Part shown: one piece after another, positions 38,568 to 47,257 of the stretch
Position numbering within the stretch: position 1 is the first letter of the stretch
Layout: the number at the start of each line of letters is the position of its first letter
Origin: an uncultured Methylopila sp.
GTDB lineage: Bacteria; Pseudomonadota; Alphaproteobacteria; Rhizobiales; Methylopilaceae
Length of the DNA: 64,000 nucleotides
Reading direction: 5' to 3'
NCBI GenBank assembly: GCA_902168115.1
Contig: CABHPB010000125.1
Coordinates: 1-64,000, forward strand
Position numbers and translations under genes: made by a program
Notes under the pieces: generated by a model
Told to the model about the DNA's origin: nothing
Database searches by the model: none
What the model saw: only the letters and a program-made list of their open reading frames with translations

Positions 38568-38978
38568 ATGGCGCTGACAAGACGGCTTCTCCTCGGCTCG
38601 GCCGGCGTCGTGGCGCTCGGCGCGGCGATCTATGGCGGCAGCCGCGCGGCCTGCAGCTTCGTGCCCCGCAACCATCCCGACTTCTTCTCGCTGCTCGACA
38701 TCGTGCCGGACGACGCGGCGGCGCGGCGGTTCGGACGGCTTGCGATCGAGGCGGGACTCGCTCCGGACGGTCTGTCCGGACTCGGCGAAAGGCTCGCAGA
38801 GCGCCCGCTGGTCTGGGCGGCGATCGCCGAGACCTGTCCGACGACCCGCGCAGGCCTGCTGCGCGACGGCTGCGCGGCGGATTTCGCGCAGGATCGCGTC
38901 GTCACGCTCGACGGCTGGGTGCTGTCCGAAACGGAAGCTGCGCTTTGCGCCGCGAAGGTGCTGGCGCACACTGCGTGA
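38568..38978 (+). CDS. Small Tat-signal protein paired with the GMC oxidoreductase
   Basis: The 136-residue protein has a twin-arginine-like leader (ALTRRLLLGSAGVVALGAAIYGG) and a mature domain of about 110 residues rich in Leu/Ala helices, ending DGWVLSETEAALCAAKVLAHTA. Three cysteines are present after the leader. Position directly behind a GMC oxidoreductase recalls the small Tat-exported subunit of membrane-bound gluconate and fructose dehydrogenases, which carries the folded catalytic subunit across the membrane. No cytochrome gene follows. The subunit role is inferred from context. Confidence 0.75.
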   Translation: MALTRRLLLGSAGVVALGAAIYGGSRAACSFVPRNHPDFFSLLDIVPDDAAARRFGRLAIEAGLAPDGLSGLGERLAERPLVWAAIAETCPTTRAGLLRDGCAADFAQDRVVTLDGWVLSETEAALCAAKVLAHTA

Positions 38979-38989
38979 ACTGCGACAGG

Positions 38990-40474
38990 TCAGGCGACGA
39001 TCAGGAAATCGTCGGACGTCAAAGCCGAGGCCTTGAGCAAGACCGCGAAGGTGACGGCGGCATGACCGCCCTGACCGTCATCGTCGTAGCTCAGGTTGCC
39101 GGTGTCCGTGTCGTAGAGGAACGTCGGGCCTTTCTGCCCCGCCGACGTGGGACGGTCGCTCGCGACGAGGTTGACTTCGGCTCCCGCCACGAGGCCGCCT
39201 CCGAACTCGGAGGCGTCGATCTCGATCTGGTCTTGTCCAGGCGCAAAATCGGCGATGCGGTCGCGTTCCGCGGTCGAGACAGGCTTGGCGTCGAACACGA
39301 AGATGTCGGCGCCCGCATCGCCCCTCAAGAAGTCCGCCCCGTCACCGCCGACCAGCCGGTCGGCGCCCCCTGCGCCGATGAGCCGGTCGACGCCGGCCCC
39401 GCCGGACAGCGTGTCCGCGCCGCTGTCGCCATAGATGCGGTTGGCGAGCTCGTTGCCGCCGAGCGCGAGGCCGCCGGCGCCGCTCTGGACGGTGACGAGT
39501 TCGATGCGCTGGCCGGCGCCCATCGTCCAGTCGCCGAGCGCGAACACGACGTCCTTGCCGCCTCCCGCCGTCTCGATGACCTCGTCGGAGGCGTCGTCGA
39601 CAAGAAAGCGGTCGTCGCCGCCGCCCCCGTCCATCACGTCTGCGCCGGCGCTGGCGGCGAAGACGTCATTGCCGGCCCCGCCGAACAGGTGGTCGTCGCC
39701 CGCGCCGCCGTTGAGGGTGTCGTCGTCTGCGCCGCCGTACAGCGTGTCGGCGCCGCCTTCGCCAAAGAGCTGGTCGCCGCCGCCTTCGCCCGACAGGACG
39801 TTCGCCACGGATCTGCCCCGCACCACGTCGTGGAACGCGCCGCCGATGACGTTTTCTAGATCCCAGAGGCTGTTGGTTTCGATCCCGCGGCCGACTACGG
39901 CGTCGCCGACGACGTTCGACCCATCCATCCTGGTTGCGAGATCGATGTTGAGCGTCGCTCCCGCTGCGCTGAAATCGGCGGTGTCCGTTCCCGCCAAACC
40001 CAACAGCGCGTCGTTACCCAGCCCGTCGATGAGCAGATCATCGCCGCCGCCGCCGACGACCGTGTCGTTTCCAACGCCGCCTGCGAGCGTGTCGGCGTTG
40101 TCAGCCCCGTCGAGAACGTCTTCGCTGTCGCCGCCGACCAGATGGTCGCGCGCGGAGCCGGCATAGACAGTGAGCTTCTCGATGCCGGAATAGGTCACGG
40201 ATCGGTCGGCGCCGGCGTTCACGAACCCGGGCGATAGGGTGACGGACCTAGTCTCCTGGCGGTAGTCGACCATGAGTCGGTCGCCGTCTCCGTCGCCGCC
40301 GATCGCGACGTCGACGCCGTCTTTGACGATTAAAAAGTCATCGCCGCCGCCGCCGTCCAACGTGTCGTCGCCAGTCGGCTCGGTGATGTCCGGACGTGTC
40401 AGATTATGATACGAATCCTGGAAGTAATTGTAGCCGTCGCCGCCGATCATATGATCGTCGCCACGATTACCCAT
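38990..40474 (-). CDS. RTX (hemolysin-type calcium-binding) repeat protein, main part
   Basis: The 494-codon frame is full of glycine/aspartate nonapeptides such as GGAGDDHLFGGAGNDVF and GGAGADRLVGGDGADF, which form calcium-binding parallel beta rolls. A C-terminal segment follows (FAPGQDQIEIDASEFGG and a final ALTSDDFLIVA), typical of proteins secreted by type I systems. No signal peptide is present. The first ATG follows an in-frame TAG by only one codon, and the upstream frame 40478-40717 encodes the usual N-terminal module, so this is probably the 3' part of one 576-codon gene interrupted by a nonsense codon. No type I secretion genes are adjacent. It converges with the Tat-protein gene 11 bases away. 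Confidence 0.75.
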   Translation of the reverse strand: MGNRGDDHMIGGDGYNYFQDSYHNLTRPDITEPTGDDTLDGGGGDDFLIVKDGVDVAIGGDGDGDRLMVDYRQETRSVTLSPGFVNAGADRSVTYSGIEKLTVYAGSARDHLVGGDSEDVLDGADNADTLAGGVGNDTVVGGGGDDLLIDGLGNDALLGLAGTDTADFSAAGATLNIDLATRMDGSNVVGDAVVGRGIETNSLWDLENVIGGAFHDVVRGRSVANVLSGEGGGDQLFGEGGADTLYGGADDDTLNGGAGDDHLFGGAGNDVFAASAGADVMDGGGGDDRFLVDDASDEVIETAGGGKDVVFALGDWTMGAGQRIELVTVQSGAGGLALGGNELANRIYGDSGADTLSGGAGVDRLIGAGGADRLVGGDGADFLRGDAGADIFVFDAKPVSTAERDRIADFAPGQDQIEIDASEFGGGLVAGAEVNLVASDRPTSAGQKGPTFLYDTDTGNLSYDDDGQGGHAAVTFAVLLKASALTSDDFLIVA

Positions 40475-40477
40475 AAT

Positions 40478-40717
40478 CTAGAATGGTCTCATCCCGGACG
40501 TAGTGATCGTCATTCCCTGTGGGGCGAGGTAAAGATCATCAACGGGATAGTCATTCAAGTCGCCGGAAAAGGTAAGATTGTCGACCGTAACCCTTATCGC
40601 CGTGGGTCCGTCGGGCGAGCTGTACTCCGGCGCGATCTGGATTGTGTCGCCCGGAGACGCGGCGGCGATCGCCTCCGCGATGGTCGCGTAAGTCTCGGGG
40701 ACCTGCAAAACCGCCAT
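40478..40717 (-). pseudogene. N-terminal module of the RTX protein, ended by an in-frame TAG
   Basis: The 79-residue reading starts MAVLQVPETYATIAEAIAAASPG and continues with GDTIQIAPEYSS, text typical of the pectate-lyase-like N terminus of RTX/calcium-binding proteins. It stops at TAG (40478-40480) and the same frame reopens directly as the RTX repeat region at 40474. Either the gene carries a nonsense mutation, the base is a sequencing error, or translation continues through an amber codon. The start has GAGG-like sequence upstream (GGCGAGATGG on the minus strand). Confidence 0.65.
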
Positions 40718-40830
40718 CTCGCCTCCAGTATGCTCAAGCTGCGCAAGGCTTCGTGTAGTCTGCGGCGGCTACAACCTCGACGCAAGACATGGAATATGAC
40801 CGGTTTGTCTCGACCGGCTGAGTATAGAAG

Positions 40831-40851
40831 CCGCCGCCGCCGCCGCCGCCG
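40831..40851. repeat. Trinucleotide repeat (CCG)7
   Basis: Seven tandem CCG units lie between the RTX gene and glnA. The tract could vary in length by slippage; it lies outside any called gene. Confidence 0.8.
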
Positions 40852-40884
40852 GCGAGGCGCGTCCGGCCGACGAACGCTGGAACG

Positions 40885-40909
40885 AAAAAGGGGCGCCGGA
40901 GCGCCCCTT
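40885..40909 (-). terminator. Rho-independent terminator of glnA
   Basis: Read on the minus strand, AAGGGGCGC and GCGCCCCTT form a 9-bp stem with a four-base loop, running into TTTTT (plus-strand A run 40885-40889). It lies 22-46 bases beyond the glnA stop. Confidence 0.9.
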
Positions 40910-40930
40910 GTCGTCCGTCCGCCCTGACGA

Positions 40931-42346
40931 TCAGACCGAATAGTACATGTCGTACTCGACCGGATGCGGGGTGTGCTCGAAGCGGATCACTTCCTGCATC
41001 TTCAGCTCGATGAAGCTGTCGATCTGATCGTCTGTGAAGACGTTGCCCTTCTTGAGGAACTCGCGGTCCTTGTCGAGCGAGATCAGCGCCTCGCGGAGCG
41101 AGCCGCACACCGTCGGGATCTTCTTCAGCTCCTTCGGCGGCAGGTCGTAGAGGTCCTTGTCCATCGCCTGGCCCGGATCGATCTTGTTCACGATGCCGTC
41201 GAGGCCCGCCATCATCAGCGCCGCGAAGCAGAGATAGGGGTTCGCGGACGGGTCCGGGAACCGGACCTCGACGCGCTTGGCCTTCGGCGAGTTGGTCCAC
41301 GGGATGCGGCAGGAGGCCGAGCGGTTGCGCGCCGAATAGGCGAGCAGCACGGGGGCCTCGAAGCCCGGCACCAGACGCTTGTAGGAGTTGGTGGTCGGGT
41401 TGGTGAAGGCGTTGATCGACTTGGCGTGCTTGATGACGCCGCCGATGTACCAGAGGCATTCCTGCGAAAGGCCGGCGTACTTGTCGCCGGCGAACATCGG
41501 CTTGCCCTTCTTCCAGATCGACATGTGGCAGTGCATGCCCGAGCCGTTGTCGCCATAGACCGGCTTCGGCATGAAGGTCGCGGTCTTGCCGTAGGACTGC
41601 GCCACCTGGTGGATGCAGTACTTGTAGACCTGCTGGATGTCGGCCATGCGGACGACTTCCTCGAACTTCAGGCCGAGCTCGTGCTGGGCGGACGCCACCT
41701 CGTGGTGGTGCTTCTCGACCTTGGCGCCCATCGCGGCCATCGCCGCCAGCATCTCGCCGCGCATGTCCTGCGCGCTGTCCATCGGCGGCACCGGGAAGTA
41801 GCCGCCCTTGGTGCGGATGCGATGACCGAGATTGCCGGTGTCGTATTCGGCGTCGGAGTTGGTCGGCAGCTCGTCCGAATCGACCTCGAAGCCGACCTTG
41901 TAGGGGGTCGAGGAGAAGCGGACGTCATCGAACACGAAGAACTCGGCCTCGGGGCCGAAATAGATGGTGTCGCCGATGCCGAGCGACTTCATGTAGGTCT
42001 CGGCCTTCTTCACCGTGCCGCGCGGGTCGCGCTCATAGGGCTCGCCGGTGGTGGGCTCGAGCACGTCGCAGACGACAGAGAGCGTCGTGGCGGCGAAAAA
42101 CGGGTCGATGCAGGCGGTGGCGACGTCCGGCATCAGGAGCATGTCGGACTCGTTGATCGCCTTCCAGCCGGCGATCGACGAGCCGTCGAACATCTGGCCT
42201 TCGGCGAAGAACTCCTCGTCCACCATCGTGATGTCGAAGGTGACGTGCTGCCATTTGCCCTTCGGATCGGTAAAGCGGAGATCGACGTATTTCACGTCGT
42301 TCTCCTTGATGAACTTCATGAGGTCCGCGGCGTTTTTGATAGCCAT
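40931..42346 (-). CDS. glnA: Glutamine synthetase type I
   Basis: GlnA is the ATP-dependent enzyme that makes glutamine from glutamate and ammonia. At 471 residues it is the usual GSI-beta length. Key segments are [40 protein letters not shown], the metal-binding [12 protein letters not shown], the [13 protein letters not shown] loop, and the adenylylation region [11 protein letters not shown] with its tyrosine near residue 399. It lies 69 bases downstream of glnB in one operon, which appears to be driven from the sigma-54 element at 42829. Confidence 0.97.
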   Translation of the reverse strand: MAIKNAADLMKFIKENDVKYVDLRFTDPKGKWQHVTFDITMVDEEFFAEGQMFDGSSIAGWKAINESDMLLMPDVATACIDPFFAATTLSVVCDVLEPTTGEPYERDPRGTVKKAETYMKSLGIGDTIYFGPEAEFFVFDDVRFSSTPYKVGFEVDSDELPTNSDAEYDTGNLGHRIRTKGGYFPVPPMDSAQDMRGEMLAAMAAMGAKVEKHHHEVASAQHELGLKFEEVVRMADIQQVYKYCIHQVAQSYGKTATFMPKPVYGDNGSGMHCHMSIWKKGKPMFAGDKYAGLSQECLWYIGGVIKHAKSINAFTNPTTNSYKRLVPGFEAPVLLAYSARNRSASCRIPWTNSPKAKRVEVRFPDPSANPYLCFAALMMAGLDGIVNKIDPGQAMDKDLYDLPPKELKKIPTVCGSLREALISLDKDREFLKKGNVFTDDQIDSFIELKMQEVIRFEHTPHPVEYDMYYSV

Positions 42347-42415
42347 GCGTTTCGTCCTTTGTGGGATCTTGTGGTGAGGGCGTCCGCCTCCCGCGGACGG
42401 GGGACTTGAGGCGCG

Positions 42416-42850
<435 letters not shown>

Positions 42851-43038
42851 TCACGTCGCCAAATAGACGCCCGACGCCATGTATCGCTAGGGAATTTGAC
42901 GCGGTCGAGCCAGCGCCTCCGCGCTTGGTGCTCAACGAATAATCAGATTGCTCAAAATGCGTGCTGACGTGCCGCCGAAACTCGCCCGATTCAGCGCGTC
43001 GAATGTGCAGCCTGCTCAATGTGTCGCCGGAGTAGCCC

Positions 43039-44532
43039 GTGCTTGAACTGATCGCGCCGTCCGAAATGACCAAGGTCGACGCCGCGGCCGTCACGCTCGG
43101 CGTCTCCGGCGAGACGCTGATGGAGAACGCCGGCGCGGCCGTGGCGGACGTCGCCGCCCGGCGCTGGCGGGACGCGCGGCGCGTGCTCGTGCTGGCGGGA
43201 CCCGGCAACAATGGCGGCGACGGCTTCGTCGCGGCGCGGCGGCTGCTCGCGGCCGGCCACGAGGTCAAGCTCGTGCTCCTTGGCGACCGCTCGTCGCTGA
43301 AGGGCGACGCGGCCGGCGCGGCCGCAAAATGGGACGGTCCGCTGACGGCGGCCGCCGAGGCGCCGTTCGACTGGAGCGACATCGTCGTCGACGCCCTGTT
43401 CGGCGCAGGGCTGTCGAGGGCGCTCGACGGTCCTGCGGCGGCGCTCGTCGCGGCCGCGAACCAGTCCGGCAAGCCGATCCTCGCGGTGGACGTCCCGAGC
43501 GGGCTGGACGGCGCCAGCGGGCGGCCCCTCGGACCCTGCGTCGAGGCGGACGCCACGGTCACCTTCATCCGCAGGAAGCCGGGCCATCTCCTGCTGCCGG
43601 GACGCGCGCTCTGCGGCGAGGTCGTCGTCGCCAATATCGGCCAGCCGGACGGCGCGCTCGCAGCGGCGGAGGTTGCGGCCCGACACAACCGGCCGGCGCT
43701 GTGGCGCGCCTCCTTCCCAGAGCCGCGGATCGACGGACACAAATATTCGCGAGGACACGTCGCCGTCTGGAGCGGGCCGCTGCTCGCCACCGGCGCGAGC
43801 CGGCTCGCCGCGACCGCCGCGCTGCGGGCCGGCGCAGGGGCCGTGACCCTCGTCGGGCCGCGTCCGGCGCTCAAGGTCCATGCTGCGCACGTCACCGCGG
43901 TGATGCTGCGGGAAGCCGACGAGAAGTCCGGATGGTCGCCCGTCCTCGCCGACCGCCGGATCGGCACCTGGCTGTTCGGACCGGGCGCCGGGACCGACGA
44001 GGCGGCGTGCGAGATCTTGGACCAGGGCTTTTCGTCGGGCGGCCGGGCCGTGCTCGACGCGGACGTGTTCTCGATCTTCGCCGACCGCCCGGAAGAGCTG
44101 GGCGCGGCGATCGAGGACGGCGGCTGCGAGGCGATCCTCACGCCACATGAGGGCGAGTTCGCGCGGCTGATGGGTGAGCGCAGGCGTCCAGAGGCGTCTA
44201 AGCTCGATCAGGCGCTCGCGGCGTCTGCGCTGATCGGCGCGAGCGTCGTCCTGAAGGGGCCCGACACGGTCGTCGCCGCCCCGGACGGACGCGCGTCCAT
44301 AGCCGACAACGCGCCGGCCTTTCTCGCGAGCGCCGGCGCCGGCGACGTCCTCGCGGGGCTCTGCGCGGGACTGCTCGCGCAGGGCATGCCGGCGTTCGAG
44401 GCGGCCTCGGCCGCGGTCTGGCTGCATGGCGAGGCGGCGAAGGCCTTGGGTCGCGGGATGATCGCCGACGATCTGCCGGGCGCGATCCCGGCGGCGCTCG
44501 GCGCGCTGTTCGACCAGACAGACCCGGATTGA
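43039..44532 (+). CDS. nnr: Bifunctional NAD(P)H-hydrate repair enzyme (epimerase/dehydratase)
   Basis: This 497-residue fusion repairs damaged nicotinamide cofactors. The N-terminal YjeF_N epimerase (~1-210) has LAGPGNNGGDGFVAARRL. The C-terminal ADP-dependent dehydratase with ribokinase fold (~225-490) has YSRGHVAVWSG, LTPHEGEFARLMG, VVLKGPDTVVAAPDG and ASAGAGDVLAGLCAGLLAQG. The start is GTG 43039. The gene is divergent from glnB with a ~285-base region between the starts. In other proteobacteria it also often neighbours glnB. Confidence 0.95.
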   Translation: MLELIAPSEMTKVDAAAVTLGVSGETLMENAGAAVADVAARRWRDARRVLVLAGPGNNGGDGFVAARRLLAAGHEVKLVLLGDRSSLKGDAAGAAAKWDGPLTAAAEAPFDWSDIVVDALFGAGLSRALDGPAAALVAAANQSGKPILAVDVPSGLDGASGRPLGPCVEADATVTFIRRKPGHLLLPGRALCGEVVVANIGQPDGALAAAEVAARHNRPALWRASFPEPRIDGHKYSRGHVAVWSGPLLATGASRLAATAALRAGAGAVTLVGPRPALKVHAAHVTAVMLREADEKSGWSPVLADRRIGTWLFGPGAGTDEAACEILDQGFSSGGRAVLDADVFSIFADRPEELGAAIEDGGCEAILTPHEGEFARLMGERRRPEASKLDQALAASALIGASVVLKGPDTVVAAPDGRASIADNAPAFLASAGAGDVLAGLCAGLLAQGMPAFEAASAAVWLHGEAAKALGRGMIADDLPGAIPAALGALFDQTDPD

Positions 44533-44740
44533 CGGGCCGGGATCACGACTTCGTCGGCAAGAACGGCGCCGTCTTCCCCCGGATTCGGGCGCTCGGCACG
44601 CGCGTTGGCGCATGCTTCGCGGGCGCCCGAGCTCGCTCGCCTTCTGAGATTCAGGAGATATATGACCCAAAGTTGAGGTCCGACCAAAGCAAAGGCCCAC
44701 CCAGACAAGGGCTCGACTTCGGTCGACTTGGGAGGAAGCC

Positions 44741-46894
44741 ATGAGCATTGTTGCGAACGGGGCGAAAGCCGCCCCGCGGTGGCGTGCGCGTGCGTGCGTG
44801 AAGGTCGGGCTGCTCGCGACGGCGGCGGCGTTTTCGAGCGCGCCGGTCGAGGCGCGCACCACCAAGATCGAGATCCTCAGTCGTGGCGTCGCGTTCGGCG
44901 GGCATTCGTTCGGCGACGTCGGCCAGTACGAGGTCATCCGCGGGATCGCGACAGGCGAGGTCGATCCGAAGGACCCGCAGAACGCCCTCGTCACCGACCT
45001 CAAGCTCGCGCCGCTAAATGGCGCAAAGCGGGTCGTGTACCAGCACAACTTCTACATCCTGAAGCCACTGGACATGTCCAAGGGCAACAGGAAGATGATG
45101 TATGAGCCGCCGAACCGCGGCCGCAAGACCTATGGCGAGATCAACAACACGCCCACCGCCGGCGACGACCCGGCGGCGCTCGCCGACCCCGCGACGCTCG
45201 ACGGCTCGTTCTTCTGGACCCGCGGTTACGTCACCGTCTGGAGCGGCTGGGAGAACAATATCGGGCCGCTCGACGGGCTGCCCGCTTCGGCGTCTTTTCC
45301 GGTCCTCACCGCGAAAGGCGGCGGCGACCTGACCGGCCCAGGCTACGAGTACATCGTCACCGACGGCTCGGCGAGTTCGTACAAGCTCGCCTATCCCGCG
45401 GCCTCGGGCGCGCAGAACAAGGCCAACGCGAAGCTCACCCACCGCGTCCACCTCAACGACGAGCCCGAGGTCGTCCCGCCGACCGGTTGGGCCTTCACGG
45501 ACGGCACGAACACGGCGATCCGGCTGGCCAGCGGGAACTTCGCCGCGAACGACATCTATGAGTTCTCGTACCAGGCGAAGAGCCCGACGCCGAACGGCCT
45601 CGGCCTGGCGGCGATCCGCGACTTCAACTCCTTCCTTCGCAATGCGAGCGCGGACGACGAGGGCACGCCAAACCCGCTCGGCGGCAAGATCAAGCGGATC
45701 TACACCGAGACCTCGTCCCAGCCGGCGCGCATGCTCAACGACTTCACCCATCTCGGCTTCAACGAGGACGAGAAAGGCAAGAAGGTGTTCGACGGCATGC
45801 TGCAGTGGATCGGCGCCGGCGATGGCCTCAACATGAACTACCGCTGGTCCCAGACGAAGCGCACCAACCGCAACCGCCAGGAACTGCTCTATCTCGAAGG
45901 GCTGTTCCCCTTCGCGAACCAGACCACGACCGACCCGATCTCCGGCGAGACAGACGGCCGCTACAGGCGCTGCGCGCAGACGAAGACCTGCCCGCTCGCG
46001 ATCGAGCTCTACTCGTCGAACGAATACTGGGTGAAGGCGGCGTCGCTGATGACGACCGACCCGGCGGGCAAGAAGGACCTCAAGGACATCCCGGAGGCGC
46101 GGCTCTACCTGCTGTCCAGCAAGTCCCATGGCGGGCCGGGCGACCGGACCTCCAAGGGGCTCTGCCAGCAGTTCCTCAATCCGCTGAAGTCGGCCGAGGT
46201 CCAGCGCGCGCTGTGGGAGGCGCTCGACAAATGGTCGGCCGACGGCGTCCAGCCGCCGCAGTCGCGCATACCGCGGCTGAAGGACGGCACGCTGGTCGAC
46301 CCGCTGCCGCGCAAGAAGGTGGGTTTCCCGAAGATTCCGGGCGTGACCTATACGGGCCTCAAGACGACCCGCTACCGGCTGAACTACGGACCCGACTTCT
46401 ACGAGACCGGCATCCCGACGGTGAACCCGCCGAAGATGACGCCGCCCTACGAGGACAACGCCAAGAACGGTCCGATCTATCCGAGCTACGTGCCGACCAC
46501 CGACGAGAACGGCAACGAGATCGCCGGAATCAGGCTGCCGGACCTCACCGTGCCGCTCGCGACCTACACCGGCTGGGCGCTGCGCTCCGGCGTGTGGGCG
46601 GACGACGGCTGCGAGGCGGCGGGGCAGTACATCCCGTTCCCGAAGACCAAGTCTGAACGGACCGGGACGGGCGACCCGAGGCGGTCGGTCGCCGAGCGCT
46701 ACCCGAGCTATGCGGACTATCGGGCCAAGGTGCGCAAGGCGCTCGACGACATGGTCGATGATCGCTTCATGCTCTGCGAGGACGCGCAGAAGGAGCTGCC
46801 GCGGCTGCTGCAGGCCGGCCTCGACGCGGGCGTGCCGCCGTCGAAGGACGAGCGGGCGGGCGACAAGGAAAAGCCCGCCTGCAAGATCAAGTAG
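44741..46894 (+). CDS. Exported alpha/beta-hydrolase domain-containing protein (Abhydrolase_10 / PF20091-like)
   Basis: The 717-residue product has a positively charged N terminus and a hydrophobic stretch ending about residue 38 (VGLLATAAAFSSAPVEA), consistent with export. The mature part shows PF20091-type wording: ILSRGVAFGGHSFGDVGQYEVIRGIATGEVDP, RGYVTVWSGWENNI, a presumed nucleophile region TSSQPARMLNDFTHLGFNEDE (Ser near 326), and KVFDGMLQWIGAGDG. The normal G-x-S-x-G elbow is not present in classical form. Substrates in this family are poorly known. A strong GGAGG precedes ATG 44741, and a hairpin follows the stop. Confidence 0.8.
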   Translation: MSIVANGAKAAPRWRARACVKVGLLATAAAFSSAPVEARTTKIEILSRGVAFGGHSFGDVGQYEVIRGIATGEVDPKDPQNALVTDLKLAPLNGAKRVVYQHNFYILKPLDMSKGNRKMMYEPPNRGRKTYGEINNTPTAGDDPAALADPATLDGSFFWTRGYVTVWSGWENNIGPLDGLPASASFPVLTAKGGGDLTGPGYEYIVTDGSASSYKLAYPAASGAQNKANAKLTHRVHLNDEPEVVPPTGWAFTDGTNTAIRLASGNFAANDIYEFSYQAKSPTPNGLGLAAIRDFNSFLRNASADDEGTPNPLGGKIKRIYTETSSQPARMLNDFTHLGFNEDEKGKKVFDGMLQWIGAGDGLNMNYRWSQTKRTNRNRQELLYLEGLFPFANQTTTDPISGETDGRYRRCAQTKTCPLAIELYSSNEYWVKAASLMTTDPAGKKDLKDIPEARLYLLSSKSHGGPGDRTSKGLCQQFLNPLKSAEVQRALWEALDKWSADGVQPPQSRIPRLKDGTLVDPLPRKKVGFPKIPGVTYTGLKTTRYRLNYGPDFYETGIPTVNPPKMTPPYEDNAKNGPIYPSYVPTTDENGNEIAGIRLPDLTVPLATYTGWALRSGVWADDGCEAAGQYIPFPKTKSERTGTGDPRRSVAERYPSYADYRAKVRKALDDMVDDRFMLCEDAQKELPRLLQAGLDAGVPPSKDERAGDKEKPACKIK

Positions 46895-46901
46895 CGCCGA
46901 C

Positions 46902-46927
46902 GGGCGCGCCGGTCTCCTGGCGCGCCC
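46902..46927 (+). terminator. Hairpin downstream of the alpha/beta-hydrolase-like gene
   Basis: GGGCGCGCC (46902-46910) and GGCGCGCCC (46919-46927) form a perfect 9-bp stem eight bases after the stop. There is no T tail. A second hairpin, ACGCGAGC-tttttt-GCTCGCGT (46953-46974), follows and may strengthen termination before the tRNA. Confidence 0.6.
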
Positions 46928-47042
46928 TCCATCGTGAAGGACCGCTCGGCGCACGCGAGCTTTTTTGCTCGCGTCGCGAGACCGTCATGCTATAGAGCGC
47001 CCCGCGTTTCGCGCCCGACGGCGCGTGTGCGCGGCGCCCGGC

Positions 47043-47127
47043 GCGGGCGTGGTGGAACTGGTAGACACGCGGGATTTAGGTTCCCGTGGCGCAAGCCGTG
47101 GGGGTTCGAGCCCCTCCGCCCGCACCA
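47043..47127 (+). tRNA. tRNA-Leu (anticodon TAG)
   Basis: The acceptor arms GCGGGCG (47043-47049) and CGCCCGC (47117-47123) pair fully, with discriminator A and an encoded CCA (47125-47127). The anticodon stem CGGGA/TCCCG encloses the loop TTTAGGT with anticodon TAG. The class II variable arm (TGGCGCAAGCCGTG region) is as expected for leucine. Confidence 0.96.
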
Positions 47128-47257
47128 GGCCGCCACCGCGAGAGGCCGCCGCGAAGATCCGTGACAGTCCCGCGAGCTCGCCCGCGCGCAGGCGCGGCGG
47201 CTGGAAGATTCGAAGACCCACGTTCCAAGACTTTAAAGACCAAAGAGACCAACGCTC

